Assembly (NCBI RefSeq): GCF_041146395.1 | Contig: NC_090989.1 | Span: 243,836,843 to 243,900,842, forward strand | Origin: Eulemur rufifrons | Taxonomy: Eukaryota; Chordata; Mammalia; Primates; Lemuridae | Direction of reading: 5' to 3' | Length of the DNA: 64,000 nt | In this document: positions 47,526 through 59,192 of the stretch, piece by piece | Layout: the number at the start of each line of letters is the position of its first letter | How positions within the stretch are numbered: position 1 is the stretch's first letter | Translations under genes and position numbers: made by a program | Notes under the pieces: model-generated | The model's database searches: none | What the model saw: the letters and a program-made list of their open reading frames with translations, nothing else | Told to the model about the DNA's origin: nothing

Positions 47526-50476
47526 ACAGAATGAGAGCACAAATCATATATATCTACTTGAAGAATTGATCCATTCGTATCTCATGAAAGATTAATTTGA
47601 TACAGATATGAACATACAATTTAGTATAATATGTGCTTTTTACTAATACATTGAGACCAGTCGGATTAATGTCAATAATAGAGGGAATTTGGATAAAATC
47701 TTATACCAGTTATAAGGTGTCTTCTTAATTTGGTAATCAACTCTCAGGTTTTATATTGGTTTATTTTTCTCTTTTCTATAAAAATGAAGATAATCTGTCA
47801 ACCAACACACTCAATTTTCTATTAAGCTCCAACTCTCAAGCTTTGTCATTTTTTTCTGAAAGTTTATATTCAGAGTTGACCAAAATTACCCCAACAGGCC
47901 ACTTTACTTCATTTTAGAAGAATCTGAGCAATGAAATCTAGAGGTTTGGGGTTTCTTTTTTTTTTTTTTTTTTTTTTTTGTTTGGTGAAGAAAATGTTAG
48001 GAAATTCTTGTAAAATAATTCTGTGTAGTTTAAGATTTTTGACAATTTTCCCATTGAGATACAGGATCTGTGTCCAATCCCCTTGAACTTGTGACTGCTC
48101 AAACCAAACAAATATGGCAGAAACTAAACCTGGAGACTTCTGAGACCAGATCATAAAGGCCATCATTTTTATGATTTGTTTGTTGAAATACTGAACTGTG
48201 AGGTGAGAATTCTGACTATCCTTAGGCCTCCAGGCTGGCAAGGCCAAGTGTAGATACGCTTGACTAATCCTCCTACCTAAGCCCAGCTGTGAAGAACCAT
48301 CTTGGAAAGCGAGTCCCGAGTCCCAGCCCCAGCTGTTCTAACTCTTAGCTATTTGAGTCTCCCCCTAAACATCAAGGAGCAGAAATAAGCTATGCTCTGT
48401 CTGAATTCCTGACCCAGTCTCTGTAAGCATAATAAAAATGTTTGTTTTATGCTTCTAAGTTTTGGGGGGGGGTGATTTTTTTTACACAAGAATAGTAACT
48501 GGAACAAACTCAGGACAATTTTGTATCCTAAAGGGTATGTTTTATTTAAAAAATTATAATCAAATAATTCTTGTATTTTGCCTTTTATAGGTAATATATC
48601 ATTCTAAATTTAATCTGGGAAACTTCAAATTTGCTTTACATTCCTTACCCTGTCAAAGTTTGAAATCACTAAATGAAAAATTCTATGACTCATTTTAGCA
48701 TATTTTGAGCCCATTTGGAAAATATCTCACTGTTATTTTTAGCTCCTTTCTTTTTAAGTAAATATAAATTCCTATGGTATTTTGATTTTTACTTTCATTA
48801 TACCTGGAATAGTCACTGTGGAGGCCCAAGTTCCTTGAAGGCATTGTTCTTGGCTTGGGTCACTTTTGTACTAGACTCTCTTTTGGGATATGTTAACATA
48901 TATGGTAAAGAAAAAGAGTTCCATGGTGAAAAATTTGGGGAGCATATTTTATACACTCCTCTTACAGAGTCATAATTAACATTAGCATATTTAGTAATCT
49001 GAGAGGTCCCCGGATAAGAAAGTCTGTTTGACTGTTTAACTCAATGTTTCTGAACGCTTTTGACTATACCAAGATCATTTGACCACAGAATACTCTTTTA
49101 TAGAAGGTATCTTTTAATATCCAGTGTTTTATACAATCAGTTCAGGAAATATTCATTGATCTAGATGAAGTAGTAATTAGCAGATATACAAAGTGCTTGC
49201 TTTCATTTTGGTATTTCATATATATATATCTCTGATGTATACAAGACCATAAATCATGGCCTTTAGAACCCCAAGGAATGAATGAATGATAAATATGAAG
49301 AGGAATTGCAGGAGGGAAGACCAGGAAAAAAGGTATTAGCAGCAATTAAAAGCTATCATTATAAATGATGTAAGAAAATTATTATCATTAACTATTATAA
49401 CACCGTCTTTCATAGCTCCATCCGTGGTTCCAGGAGGTTTAACAGAATTTCCAGGAGAAGCACAAGAAAGTGTTGGAAATATGCATATTTAACTTTATGA
49501 TTATTTAAATTTGTTTTTAGTTGTGTCACCTAACTCTCTTGTAATTTCAAATAATGGTAAAAGAGGATGTAAGTATAAGTGTAAAATGGTTGAGAGCTCC
49601 AGGTCTGGGCAGAGCAGAAAATTTACAACTATAGAGAGTGAGTTAACACCTTGGTATCCCAGTCATGTTGGGGGAATGGTATATTCTGGTCAACCAAGTT
49701 TCCAATTACTTCATTTTTGACAGTGAAACTGATATTACAGTACTGATGTGAGAGTTGAACTATAGAACTCTCTGGATTGATTTTTTCAAGTGCTGTATAC
49801 ATTTTTAGAAAAGCAGCACTTTAACAGCTACAAATCTTTAATAGAGTTGCTAGACCATCAACTGACATGTCAACACACCTTGAAAGAGGCCTCATCAAAT
49901 GCAAAGGTAAAGTTCTGTCAGATAGTGTTAGCAAAGCAAAATAAACTCATAGGAAGAAGGAAATAGTTCTTCTAAATACCCTGGTGTTATACAATAGAAT
50001 GCTTCAAAAGTCTTTGAGAAGGTATTTCAAATATGAAGTCTGGGTAAAAAGGTAAGAAATTGAAAAGAAAGAAGGTAAATGAAAGCACTTCTCAAAAAAT
50101 TTGAATAGGGAGTGATGAAAACGTAAAAACGAAACTTCATTTATTAGTAGGGGAAAAAAACAACTCAAGATTTATTTTAAGCTGAGTGAACTGTGGATTT
50201 CATAGGGTAAAAGCAAAGATAAGAAAGATAATATTTTACAGGCTTGGAAAATAAAAGATACATTGTTAATACTTATTTAAATTAGGCCAGACACTATTTT
50301 GTTTAGACAATTTCTGACAAAGAGTTCTAGGTCAAAGAAGTTCAGGAAAGTTGGGCCAAAAAAAAAAATGAGGCTTTAATATACTAATGTGTGTTTGGAT
50401 CATTCTAATGGGCATCTATCATACAATGTTTCCAAAATTCACTTGACTATGGAATCTCTTTCTTTCTTTGCATGTT
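47526..50476. other. Intergenic, nothing certain
   Basis: Apparently unique or old sequence with a T24 run at 47956-47979 and a G9 run near 48464. No gene recognised. Confidence 0.45.
48100..48475 (+). repeat. Possible LTR-like repeat 3' part, sense
   Basis: 'gtaagcataataaaaatgtt' followed by 'ttatgcttctaagttttggg' resembles the tail shared by MLT1-class LTRs (…aataaatg-ttgttttaagccactaagttttggg). The upstream part is too diverged for certainty. Confidence 0.35.
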
Positions 50477-50495
50477 AAGAATTATCCTCTTTTGA
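50477..50495. repeat. 19-bp TSD, left copy (L1 with 3' transduction)
   Basis: aagaattatcctcttttga; repeated at 52840-52858 after the second poly(A). Its position shows that everything between was inserted in one event. Confidence 0.93.
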
Positions 50496-50496
50496 T

Positions 50497-51633
50497 AACA
50501 CAACAGAAAATCCAAATATAGAACCATCCTCATATAGTCACCTAATTTTTGACAAAGCGGGAAAGAATATACTCTGGGGACAAGAATCCCTATTCAATAA
50601 ATGGTGCTGGGAGAATTGGTTAGCCACTTGTAGAAGACTGAAACAGGACCCACAGCTTTCACCTCTCACAAAAATCAAATCACGGTGGATAACAGACTTA
50701 AACCTTAGGCGTGATACAATCAGAATTCTAGAAGAAAATGTAGGAAAGACTCTTACAGACATTGGCCTAGGCAAAGAATTTATGAAGAAGACCCCCAAGG
50801 CAATCACAGCAGCAACAAAAATAAATGAATGGGACATGATTAAATTAAAAAGCTTCTGCACAGCCAAAGAAACAGTCCAGAGAATAAACAGACCACCTAC
50901 AGAATGGGAAAAAATTTTTGCATACTACACATCAGATAAAGGACTGATAACAAGAATCTATTTAGAACTCAGGAAAATCAGCAAGAAAAAATCAAGCAAC
51001 CCTATCAAAAAGTGGGCAAAGGACATGAATAGAAATTTTTCAAAAGAAGATATAAAAATGGCTAACAAACATATGAAAAAGTGTTCAACATCTCTAATCA
51101 TCAGGGAAATGCAAATCAAAACCACAATGAGATATCACTTAACCCCAGTGAGAATGGCCTTTATCAAAAAAACCCAAAACAACACATGTTGGCGTGGGTG
51201 TGGAGAGACAGGAACACTCATACACTGCTGGTGGGACTGCAAACTAGTGCAACCCCTGTGGAAAGCATTATGGAGGTATCTTAAACAGATTCAAGTAGAC
51301 CTGCCATTTGACCCAGCAATCCCATTACTGGGCATATACCCAAAGGAAAAAAGGTCATTCTGTAACAAAGGCACGTGTACCCAAATGTTTATAGCAGCAC
51401 AATTCACAATAGCAAAGATGTGGAAACAACCCAAATGCCCATCAATACATGATTGGATTAGTAAACTGTGGTATATGTATACCATGGAATATTACTCAGC
51501 TATAAGGAATGATGAAGATACGACATCTCTATGGTTCTCCTGGAGAGAGTTGGAACCCATTATATTAAGTGAAGTATCCCAAGAATGGAAAAACAAGCAT
51601 CACATGTACTCACCAGAAAATTGGTTTCCCTGA
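50497..51633 (+). pseudogene. L1 ORF2 3' part, open but 5'-truncated
   Basis: One uninterrupted frame of 378 codons from the truncation point to the natural stop. It contains [11 protein letters not shown], then WDMIKLKSF, the Cys motif [18 protein letters not shown] complete (its second half is lost to a stop in the copy at 25.4 kb) and [12 protein letters not shown]. It lacks the endonuclease and RT domains, so it cannot act alone. No disabling mutation in over 1.1 kb suggests a young insertion. The first ATG inside the frame is at 50782. Confidence 0.93.
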
Positions 51634-51867
51634 TCATCACCTAAATACAAATCTGGGAACGACACCAACTGGATATCAGACTGAGGTGGGGGGTGGGGGA
51701 GGGGATGGGGGTATGCCTACACAATGAGTGCATTGCGCACCATTTGGGGAGTGGTAACACTTGAAGGTGCTGACTCGGGAAAGGGGGGGTGGGGAAAAAA
51801 TATGAAACTATTGTTTTTTTAAAAAAAAAAGAAAGAAATTGGAACCCAAAAAAAAAAAAAAAAAAAG

Positions 51868-52821
51868 AATTCTATATCCAGCAAAACTGTCCTTTAAAAG
51901 TGAGTGAGAAGTGATGACATTCCCAGATAAACAAAAGCTGAGGTTGTAACTGTTAGACCTGCCCTGCAAGAAATGCTAATGAGAGTCCTGTAGGTTAAAA
52001 TGAAAGGACAATATACAGTAACTTGAACCTGTATGAGGAAATAAAGATCTTAGTAGAGGCAAACTCATGGGAAATTATAAAAGTTAGTATTACTGTAACT
52101 TTGCTTTGTTATTCTACTTTGGGTTTTCTACATGATTTAGGAAACTAATACATTTTAAAAACAATCATTAGTTTAAAAGTTAGTATTATAACTTTGATTT
52201 GTTATTTCATGTTTTGTTTTCTATATAATTTAAGAGACTAATGTATTCAAAAGAATTATTAATTTATGCTTTTGGACACACAATATACAAAGATGCAATT
52301 TTGTTATGTCAACAACTGGAAGGGTTGATGACAGGGCAATAAAGGAGCAGAGATTTTTGTATACCAAAAAAAAAAAAAAAAGAGCTGTGATTAACTCCAT
52401 ACCCCAAACTGCTACAGTTATCTCTAATCAGAAGATACAGTTTTTAAAAAATAAAGTATTCAGAGAACATAAAAAAAAAAATATATATATATATATATAT
52501 TTATACTAAGTGGTGTAGCAGCCAGTATAGTTCTTAAAAGTATCGACATGATAGCAAAGAGTATATCAGAAAGCAGTGGTATCAGCAAGGCAATATTTTA
52601 TCATATTCAGTAGCACTTCTTGAATAATACTGATATGGAAATTACACACTTTCGCTAAAATGAGATCCTTTACAATGCAGTAACATACATGCTGTGGCCA
52701 CACCATATACATTGGCTTGTGCTCAGACGCCACTTATAGCTTGTTTTGTTTTGGCTCCTCTGTTAGTTTTATCCTGAATCATGGTGTGAAAAACATTAAA
52801 ATCAATCTATGAATCACATAC
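51868..52821 (+). other. Probable 3'-transduced flank of the source L1
   Basis: 51868-52330 ('gaattctatatccagcaaaa', 'tcccagataaacaaaagctg', 'agacctgccctgcaagaaat', 'ggacacacaatatacaaaga') is the 3' UTR of an older L1 in sense. 52500-52821 looks unique. ATTAAA at 52795-52800 lies about 20 nt before the final A-run, a proper poly(A) signal spacing. The internal A-runs at 52364-52381 and 52471-52481 may be genomic to the source. A nested older insertion is excluded only if no separate TSD exists. Confidence 0.7.
52481..52502. repeat. (AT)n microsatellite
   Basis: About 10 AT units following an A-run, within the transduced part. Confidence 0.93.
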
Positions 52822-52839
52822 AAAAAAAAAAAAAAAAAA

Positions 52840-52858
52840 AAGAATTATCCTCTTTTGA
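52840..52858. repeat. 19-bp TSD, right copy (L1 with 3' transduction)
   Basis: aagaattatcctcttttga, the first A shared with the poly(A) tail. Identical to 50477-50495. Confidence 0.93.
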
Positions 52859-53089
52859 GACTCAGTTCCAAAGGGCAAACTCTGGGAAACACTGATATAG
52901 CCCTTCAGTTTGACAAAGATGTTATATTATTGACTTTGTCATGGGACTAGCTGTCTGGTGGTCTATTCAACTTTGTGGTTCCCTCTCTTTGTACTCACAG
53001 CTCTAATTATTGAATCTAGTTTAGGTGGAGCTGTGCCCTTCCCTGGCTTATATCACTGAATTAATTTTTTTTACCTTTGAGATAGGGAT

Positions 53090-53230
53090 TTATTTTGTAC
53101 AGGAGAAAAATGAGGTGAAGAAAGGTGAGCAGAGTCCCTCCAAGTCACACAGTATGTATGTCACTATGTCAGAATTTGAAGTTTGTAACTCTTTCTCCCA
53201 CTCTGCTGAGTATTGTCTTAAATTGAGATT
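53090..53230 (-). mobile_element. MIR SINE fragment, antisense
   Basis: 'caggagaaaaatgaggtgaa', 'gtccctccaagtcacacagt' and 'tcagaatttgaagtttgtaa' give the reverse MIR core order. Confidence 0.6.
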
Positions 53231-53604
53231 TAAAAAAAACAAATAGGATCTTTTTTGGTTAAAGAGTGAGTTCTGAACCAGTTTTATCATGGTTGTGGTA
53301 GTGGAAGTCTGTTTATATGTTTGCTTAGTTTTCCAAGATTAAGTGGCATTGCCTTACTCACGTGCTTTTCTCCATTTACAGCTCTGAATTTTTCTAAATT
53401 GTTTTTTGCATGTGGACCATCTATACCTGTTTAGCTATTGAAAGTAGGTTGGTCCATCTGAAAACCAGCTGGCTTCTGCAAAAAAAAAAGTTCAACATAT
53501 ATCCCTAATTTCTGGAAATCATACTTTGAGAATTATTGATAAATACTCTCACACAAAGTTTGAAGGAGAAGAAGGGACTTGTTAAAACACAGTTTTATGT
53601 GTTC

Positions 53605-53694
53605 CATCTTGGAGTTCTTGATTCAGTAGGTCTGTGACAAGCCTCAGGAAACACTGATGCTGCAAGTCTGAGTATCTCACTTTGAGAACCACTG
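53605..53694 (+). mobile_element. MER20-type hAT-Charlie MITE, 3' half
   Basis: 'cttgattcagtaggtctgtg', 'cactgatgctgcaagtctga' and the end ctttgagaaccactg match the 3' half and terminal inverted repeat of MER20-like elements. The 5' half is missing or decayed. Confidence 0.7.
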
Positions 53695-54247
53695 GTCTAA
53701 AGAAAAAGCAAGGGGCAGGCAGGGAAGATGGAGACTGAGAACTATGATGGCTGTGTCAAGTCTTCCTAATATGGTTCTGAGTAAGTCAACCATAGCCCCA
53801 AACTTATTGCCTCAACAGTCCTGCAGTCAGCCGGACTCTTACTATTTGGAAGGCAGTTTAGCTTCCTTGATGGTACTATTCCTCTTTCCTTCTAAGGTGG
53901 CTTATTCCTGCTGATGGCAGATAGTAGTCTCCTTGAGAAGAGTTCTCATTATTCAGTTTTTCATTAAATTTCCAGTAATAATTATGATCCTAGTGATATT
54001 TTATTGTCCCCGACTGGCTAGTCCCTCAATCCATCTCTGAGTTTAGTCACATGATGTAGAACAATATGGAAAACACAGAGTTCCATTGATGATTAAGATG
54101 TCAGTTCTCAACCCCAGCCCAAAATATCACACACATAGAAAACAAGACTAATTATAGGCTCTGTTGGTTAGGAAATTGAGCTGATGACACACCTACCTCT
54201 TGAAAGATTGTATTTGTGTGGAGGTGTGAAAGAAATGGGGGCTAGAA

Positions 54248-54281
<34 letters not shown>

Positions 54282-54894
54282 TGAGCTAGAATAAGAAGTG
54301 GAAGTGTGTGGCTGAGTCTACAGATAGAAGAAAGTATCAGAAACTGTAACTGGGAAGAATTAGGAAAAGTAGGGGCTTCCACAAGTATTATATTTGTTCC
54401 TTATTATAAGGTCATACTCATCTAATTATTAACAAAAATGTATTAACCTCTGTGCATATGAAATACTGATGATATACTGCTGCACCCACTTGCTAATTAC
54501 ATATATTTTTTTAAAAAATTTATTCATTGAAAGAAATCACTCAAGGACCTCAACATGTATCTTAGTGAATGAAAAATAAATTGGTTAAACTTGTAAACCT
54601 TTGTTTTGATAAAGACACATTTTACATTTTTTACAATTCTTTTTAAAGTATTTTAACATGCTGAATTTTCACTAATTTATATTGATTTTTCCAATTAATC
54701 CAAATTATGGAAGTTTTTTTCTTCACTAATCTTTTGGTCTTAGGTGAGATAGTAATTAGAAGTTTAGTGGAAAACTATATACAGGAAGACATAAAATTTA
54801 GGAGGATGTTTGCATCACAGCCTGGAGCATCCCTAGGTTTTATTTTCTAACTCTTGGCTTTCCATTTTATTATGTAAGTAGATTTGCACTTCAT
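53695..54894. other. Intergenic, nothing recognised
   Basis: No gene; includes the (GA)n array below. Confidence 0.5.
54245..54281. repeat. (GA)n microsatellite
   Basis: Imperfect GA array with AAAGA interruptions. Confidence 0.93.
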
Positions 54895-54983
54895 CAGTAG
54901 TTCTCTATCCTAACTACTCATTAGAAATACCCTTGAAAATAGTAGTTTCTCAGTCCTACCTCTAAATATTGATCTAGGATGAG
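54895..54983 (+). mobile_element. MER5A-type MITE, 5' part (split by LTR)
   Basis: Starts cagtagttctctatcctaac and continues 'cattagaaatacccttgaaa' and 'tctcagtcctacctctaaat', the decayed MER5A 5' half. It is interrupted at 54984 by an LTR and resumes at about 55343. Confidence 0.65.
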
Positions 54984-55342
54984 TGTCTTAGTCTGTTTGC
55001 GCTGCTGTAACAAAATACCAGTGACTAGGTAGCTTATAAACCACAGAAATTTATTTCTGACAGTTCTGGAGGCTGGGAAGTCTAAGATCAAGGTGCCAGA
55101 AGATTTGGTATCTGATGAGGGCCCACTTCCTGATTCATAGGTGGTGCCTTCTTGCTGTGTCCTCACTTGGTGGAAGGGGCAATGCAGCTCTCTGGGGCCT
55201 CTTTTTATAATATAAGAGCACTAATAACATTCATAAGGGTTTTGCTCTCATGACCTAATTATCTTCTAATGGCCCCACCTTGTGATACCATCACATTGGT
55301 GATGATGCATTTTGGGGAGACACAAATATTCAGATCATAGTA
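54984..55342 (-). mobile_element. MLT1A-type MaLR LTR (solo), antisense
   Basis: Starts tgtcttagtctgtttgcgct, then 'acagaaatttatttctgaca', 'ctggaggctgggaagtctaa', 'gatcaaggtgccagaagatt', 'cttgctgtgtcctcacttgg', 'gctctcatgacctaattatc', 'atggccccaccttgtgatac' and the end 'attcagatcatagta'. This is the complete reverse order of MLT1A-class LTRs. The 81-codon minus-strand ORF is not coding. Confidence 0.85.
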
Positions 55343-55419
55343 ATAGAACTAGGAATTGAAAAATTTTAGAAAGTTTTCTAGGTGGTTTTAATGGCAGTAA
55401 GGTTGGGGACCAACCACTG
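55343..55419 (+). mobile_element. MER5A-type MITE, 3' part (split by LTR)
   Basis: 'ttttagaaagttttctaggt' and 'ggttttaatggcagtaaggt', ending ggggaccaaccactg, is the MER5A 3' half with its terminal inverted repeat. It joins the 54895-54983 part when the LTR is removed. Confidence 0.65.
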
Positions 55420-57016
55420 CACTAGAGAAAAACAAAATTTATGGTAACTTGAAATAACTTAACAAACATGTTTTAAAAAGTTTTCAGAACCAGTAGCCAA
55501 ATCTGCTGATTCTATAGTGATTTACAATTCACTTCATATCTTTAATATAAAAATCATATTTAAATCCACCATGATCTTGTGACATAAGCAAAGGAGATGA
55601 TATTATACTCATTTTACAGAAGAAAATACTGCATATTAATTTTATAAATTTCATTAGGTACTTAAATCAGTAATTTTCTGAAGATTTCTGTGGGGTTATA
55701 TGTTGCTAAATTCTAGACTGGAAATTTCCAGTTTCATAGCATGAGTATGGTACATTCAATTTCTTAGCATGAAGATGTGGTCCTTTTTATACACAAACTT
55801 GACCCTTGATGGATACAGTGTTAGCTTATGTTTTTCTCTTTTTTTGTAACCAGTATTAGGTTTAAAGAATTTCAGGCACAGTTTGCATTTATCATCCTTG
55901 TTTATTTTGACTTATTCATCACATTCAGGATGTTTACAGTACATTCCTAACTTTGGGGCCATTATTAAGCTTAGAAGTGACATTAACCTTCCCAGAGAGA
56001 ATTGTCGACACAGGAAAGCTGACAGCTTGATCTTCTAATATGAAATCACAGGTTTGAAAGGTGAGAAATTTGACCTTGAAATCTTCCCTTTGCCACCCAT
56101 CGCACTCGGAGCAGTCGAAGTCATTCTTACTGAAGGGCAGCCTGGGCCACTTGATCTTTGCCGTTTACTGTGCTTTTTATGGCAGACCAAACCTCCATTA
56201 GAAGACTATTGAAAAATGCCATAAGCACAGCTGCAAGAAAGATTTCTTTGTGTTAGTACATCAGCACAGTAGCTTCCAGGCTTATTTGAATGCCATAGTG
56301 AGTGCTTTTATGGGACAGCCTCACATCTTCAGAACAATTGTGTGGTAGAGTTGGGATTTGAACTCAAAGTTACTGACACCTAGACTTGCGCTCAGATCAG
56401 CAGGTCCTGCTACTACCCAGCTGTTTGCTATTGGAAGTATGGGCTGAGCAGCAAAGAAAAAGAGAGCATAGCTTATGAAATAACATGGTTGGTTCACCAA
56501 ATGCAAACGTGGATCAGGAGCTTGATGCTTCTGCCAATGATAAATGAATAAATAAAAGAAGAATCATCAGTGGCCATTTTAATAAACACATTGATGAAAT
56601 TATGGCCGTGTGTAAAGAATTCAGTGGAGTACTTAAGCAAGTTCTCTTCAGACTGTCAAATGGTAGGACTAGAGAGAGTTTCAGAAGCCACACTTGGGAA
56701 CTTTTAGACTCTAGAATGGAAATTCTGCATGGAGAGAAAGGGAGAATTCTTGTGGGCTATCCTGTGGATATACCTTTGTTCCATTCACTCCTTCCAGCAT
56801 GGGCAGGTCATTGCAGAAAGGGCTGAGACTTTGTCTTTACCTGGGTCTGATTAATCCATCTACTGCAAGTATAACCAGAGCTATCATTTGTTAAAAATGG
56901 ATCCCAATTCAGCAAATTTGAGTACAATATGGGTACCATTATCTTCTCCCATGGGATCAGTGTTGAAAATCCTTTAGACAATTGTTGGTAATCTTTCTCC
57001 CATAATGATATTAATT
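55420..57016. other. Intergenic; MIR remnants, no gene
   Basis: 55585-55625 ('tactcattttacagaagaaa') and 56290-56420 ('gtagagttgggatttgaact') are short antisense MIR core remnants. 55980-56240 has a somewhat higher CG content but no ORF or splice pattern that I can support. Confidence 0.45.
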
Positions 57017-57051
57017 AAAACAAAACAAAACAAAACAAAACAAAAACAAAA
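57017..57051. repeat. (AAAAC)n microsatellite
   Basis: Six to seven AAAAC units, one of them AAAAAC. Confidence 0.95.
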
Positions 57052-57839
57052 CTTCTTCAGAGCATTAAAAAAAAAAACACCCTCACATTTTTTTAAAATC
57101 TTTCTATAATTAACCCTACAAATTTAATAGTTTGAGGTCTCCATCATGCCATGGTAAAGGAGATTTAGTTTTTGACAGGACTGCCTCCCCAGGACTTGGG
57201 AGACTTCTCACAGGATGCTTATGTATTATACAGTGATAACGCTCCACTCCATTCATGGACCAAGCCTCTTCTGCAAGACTTCTGGTGCAATTTCTGGATG
57301 AGAAATTTCTCTCAGGCTAGTATGTTTTCTACATGTAAAGACATAGATAGTTTCCATTAATTTCTTTCAGTGATAGCTGATATGAGGTTGATTGAAATTT
57401 AAGTAAAAAGCTAATGAAATATCAAGGATAATGTAAGAAAAGTGTTACAGATTATATATATTATATATTTACACATGTACGTATATATGTTGAGTTTGTC
57501 GGTGTATACATACTTAATATCTCCCCTACTACTTCAGCTCCATCTCCTTTATGCCTTTCTTTTACCCAGGTACCAACTCTGAGGGAATCTCTGTTGGTAA
57601 TGAGGATAGCATTTTGAAGGAGAAAAGAGAGGAACAGATGGTTACAAAACATACAGAGCTGCACTATTGAAGAGCAGCCCTTCCACAGACTGGCATCTCT
57701 TTGATGCCATTACTTTTTGAAAGAGAACGGTTTTTTCAGTGGCAGTTGAACATTATTTGTTTAGAAATGTGTGTTTCTAACATGATTTGGTATATACATT
57801 GGTGCCAATAGAATCATGGAAGACTGGCTGGAAACCACT
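57052..57839. other. Intergenic, nothing recognised
   Basis: No gene; AT-rich with a short TA-rich stretch near 57452-57490. Confidence 0.5.
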
Positions 57840-57985
57840 GTAGAGATCTTGTAGTGCAAACCTTCTCTATAGGTGAGAGAACCCATGCGCAGAAAGCTTA
57901 ATGCTTTGTTCTAGAATACTGAGCTAGTTAGTATCCAAGAGAGGACTAGAAGCCAGAGAGCCCCTAAGTCAGGGTTATTTATGGC
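57840..57985 (-). mobile_element. MIR-type SINE fragment, antisense
   Basis: 'ctcttgtagtgc'-like start ('gatcttgtagtgcaaacctt'), 'taggtgagagaacccatgcg', 'ctgagctagttagtatccaa' and 'gaggactagaagccagagag' follow the reverse MIR (MIR3-like) order. Confidence 0.6.
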
Positions 57986-58416
57986 TTGCTCACACTGTCT
58001 AAAATGTGTGGGCAAATTAGGGGACTGTTGATTTATTGTAAAATGGTAACCTAAAGCAAATTTGTTAGTAACTTGCATAAAGCCCAGGGGCATCCATAAA
58101 GAAAATAATAAAGTAATCTTCTTCTATTTCTCTTTTATTTATCTCCCTTCCCTCCTTTCCCATTTTATCCCTACCCCCATGTTACAGAAAAGCCCATGCT
58201 TACTTTCAGCCCCTGGTTCTATGATACTCCGTCTTTGACTCAAGCCTACTGTTTGGCTCTGTAAGATTTGTAACTTTCCTGTTACTCTTGATTCACAACT
58301 ACTGTATTTGATTTTTTTTAAGTTATTCTGGAATTCTGTGTTCTTCTCAAGATAGTGTGAAAATATTCTAAGCTATTACAAACAACCATGTAATGAATGA
58401 CCTTCTAAGGGAATAC
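57986..58416. other. Intergenic, nothing recognised
   Basis: No gene or assignable repeat. Confidence 0.5.
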
Positions 58417-58586
58417 CAGTGTGTCTTAAACTTTGATGTGCATGTAAGTCCCCCAGAGAACTTATTAAAATGCAGATTCTGATTAAAATGCAGTAAGTCT
58501 GGGTGGAATCTGAGATTTTACAATTCTAAGTTGTCTCTCAGGTGAAACTGATGCTTCTGGTGCATTGACCATACTCTGTTTTGATA
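58417..58586 (+). mobile_element. MER20-type hAT-Charlie MITE
   Basis: Starts cagtgtgtcttaaactttga. Contains 'gtcccccagagaacttatta', 'aaatgcagattctgattaaa', 'gcagtaagtctgggtggaat', 'tgagattttacaattctaag' and 'aactgatgcttctggtgcat', the MER20 order. No transposase. Confidence 0.8.
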
Positions 58587-58830
58587 CCTCTGGAAAGCCC
58601 CTTCGAGCTCATCATATGAAAGGGAATCCAGAAGATCAAATTGTTTTTTACTGATGACAAATTTTGGTCATTAGCAGGTGACTAATTCTTACTCTTGTAA
58701 TCCTTCCCTCTCTTCTTCCCTTCTTCATAAATACATTTTTAGAGATTCTCACGTACAAGATGCTGGTTTTATTTTATCTGCCTTCCAAAGAAAAAATTCA
58801 GACACATTTATTGAATGTTCATTATTTCTT

Positions 58831-59173
<343 letters not shown>

Positions 59174-59192
59174 TGAATGTTCATTATTTCTT

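Larger units (their letters stand above)
50496..52839 (+). mobile_element. 5'-truncated L1 with probable 3' transduction
   Basis: 50496-51798 is L1 of the same family as the full-length copy, starting inside ORF2 (at the point equivalent to 26105) and ending in a 3' UTR cut after its first repeat unit (…gactcgggaaaggggg). Then come a short A-rich linker with gaaactattg (51799-51842), an A-run (51849-51867), about 950 bp of other sequence, and a terminal A19 (52822-52840). One 19-bp TSD flanks the whole block. No TSD fits the L1 part alone. The simplest reading is readthrough of a source L1 past its own weak 3' end to a downstream poly(A) site. Confidence 0.85.

Noticed and set aside
48715..48975. 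86-codon ORF that looks like a small secreted or membrane protein
   Set aside because: No similarity, no splice or promoter context, and composition typical of random AT-rich DNA.
51868..52821. An independent older L1 insertion adjoining the young L1 by chance
   Set aside because: The only TSD pair found encloses both parts. I kept this as the alternative to test but consider it less likely.
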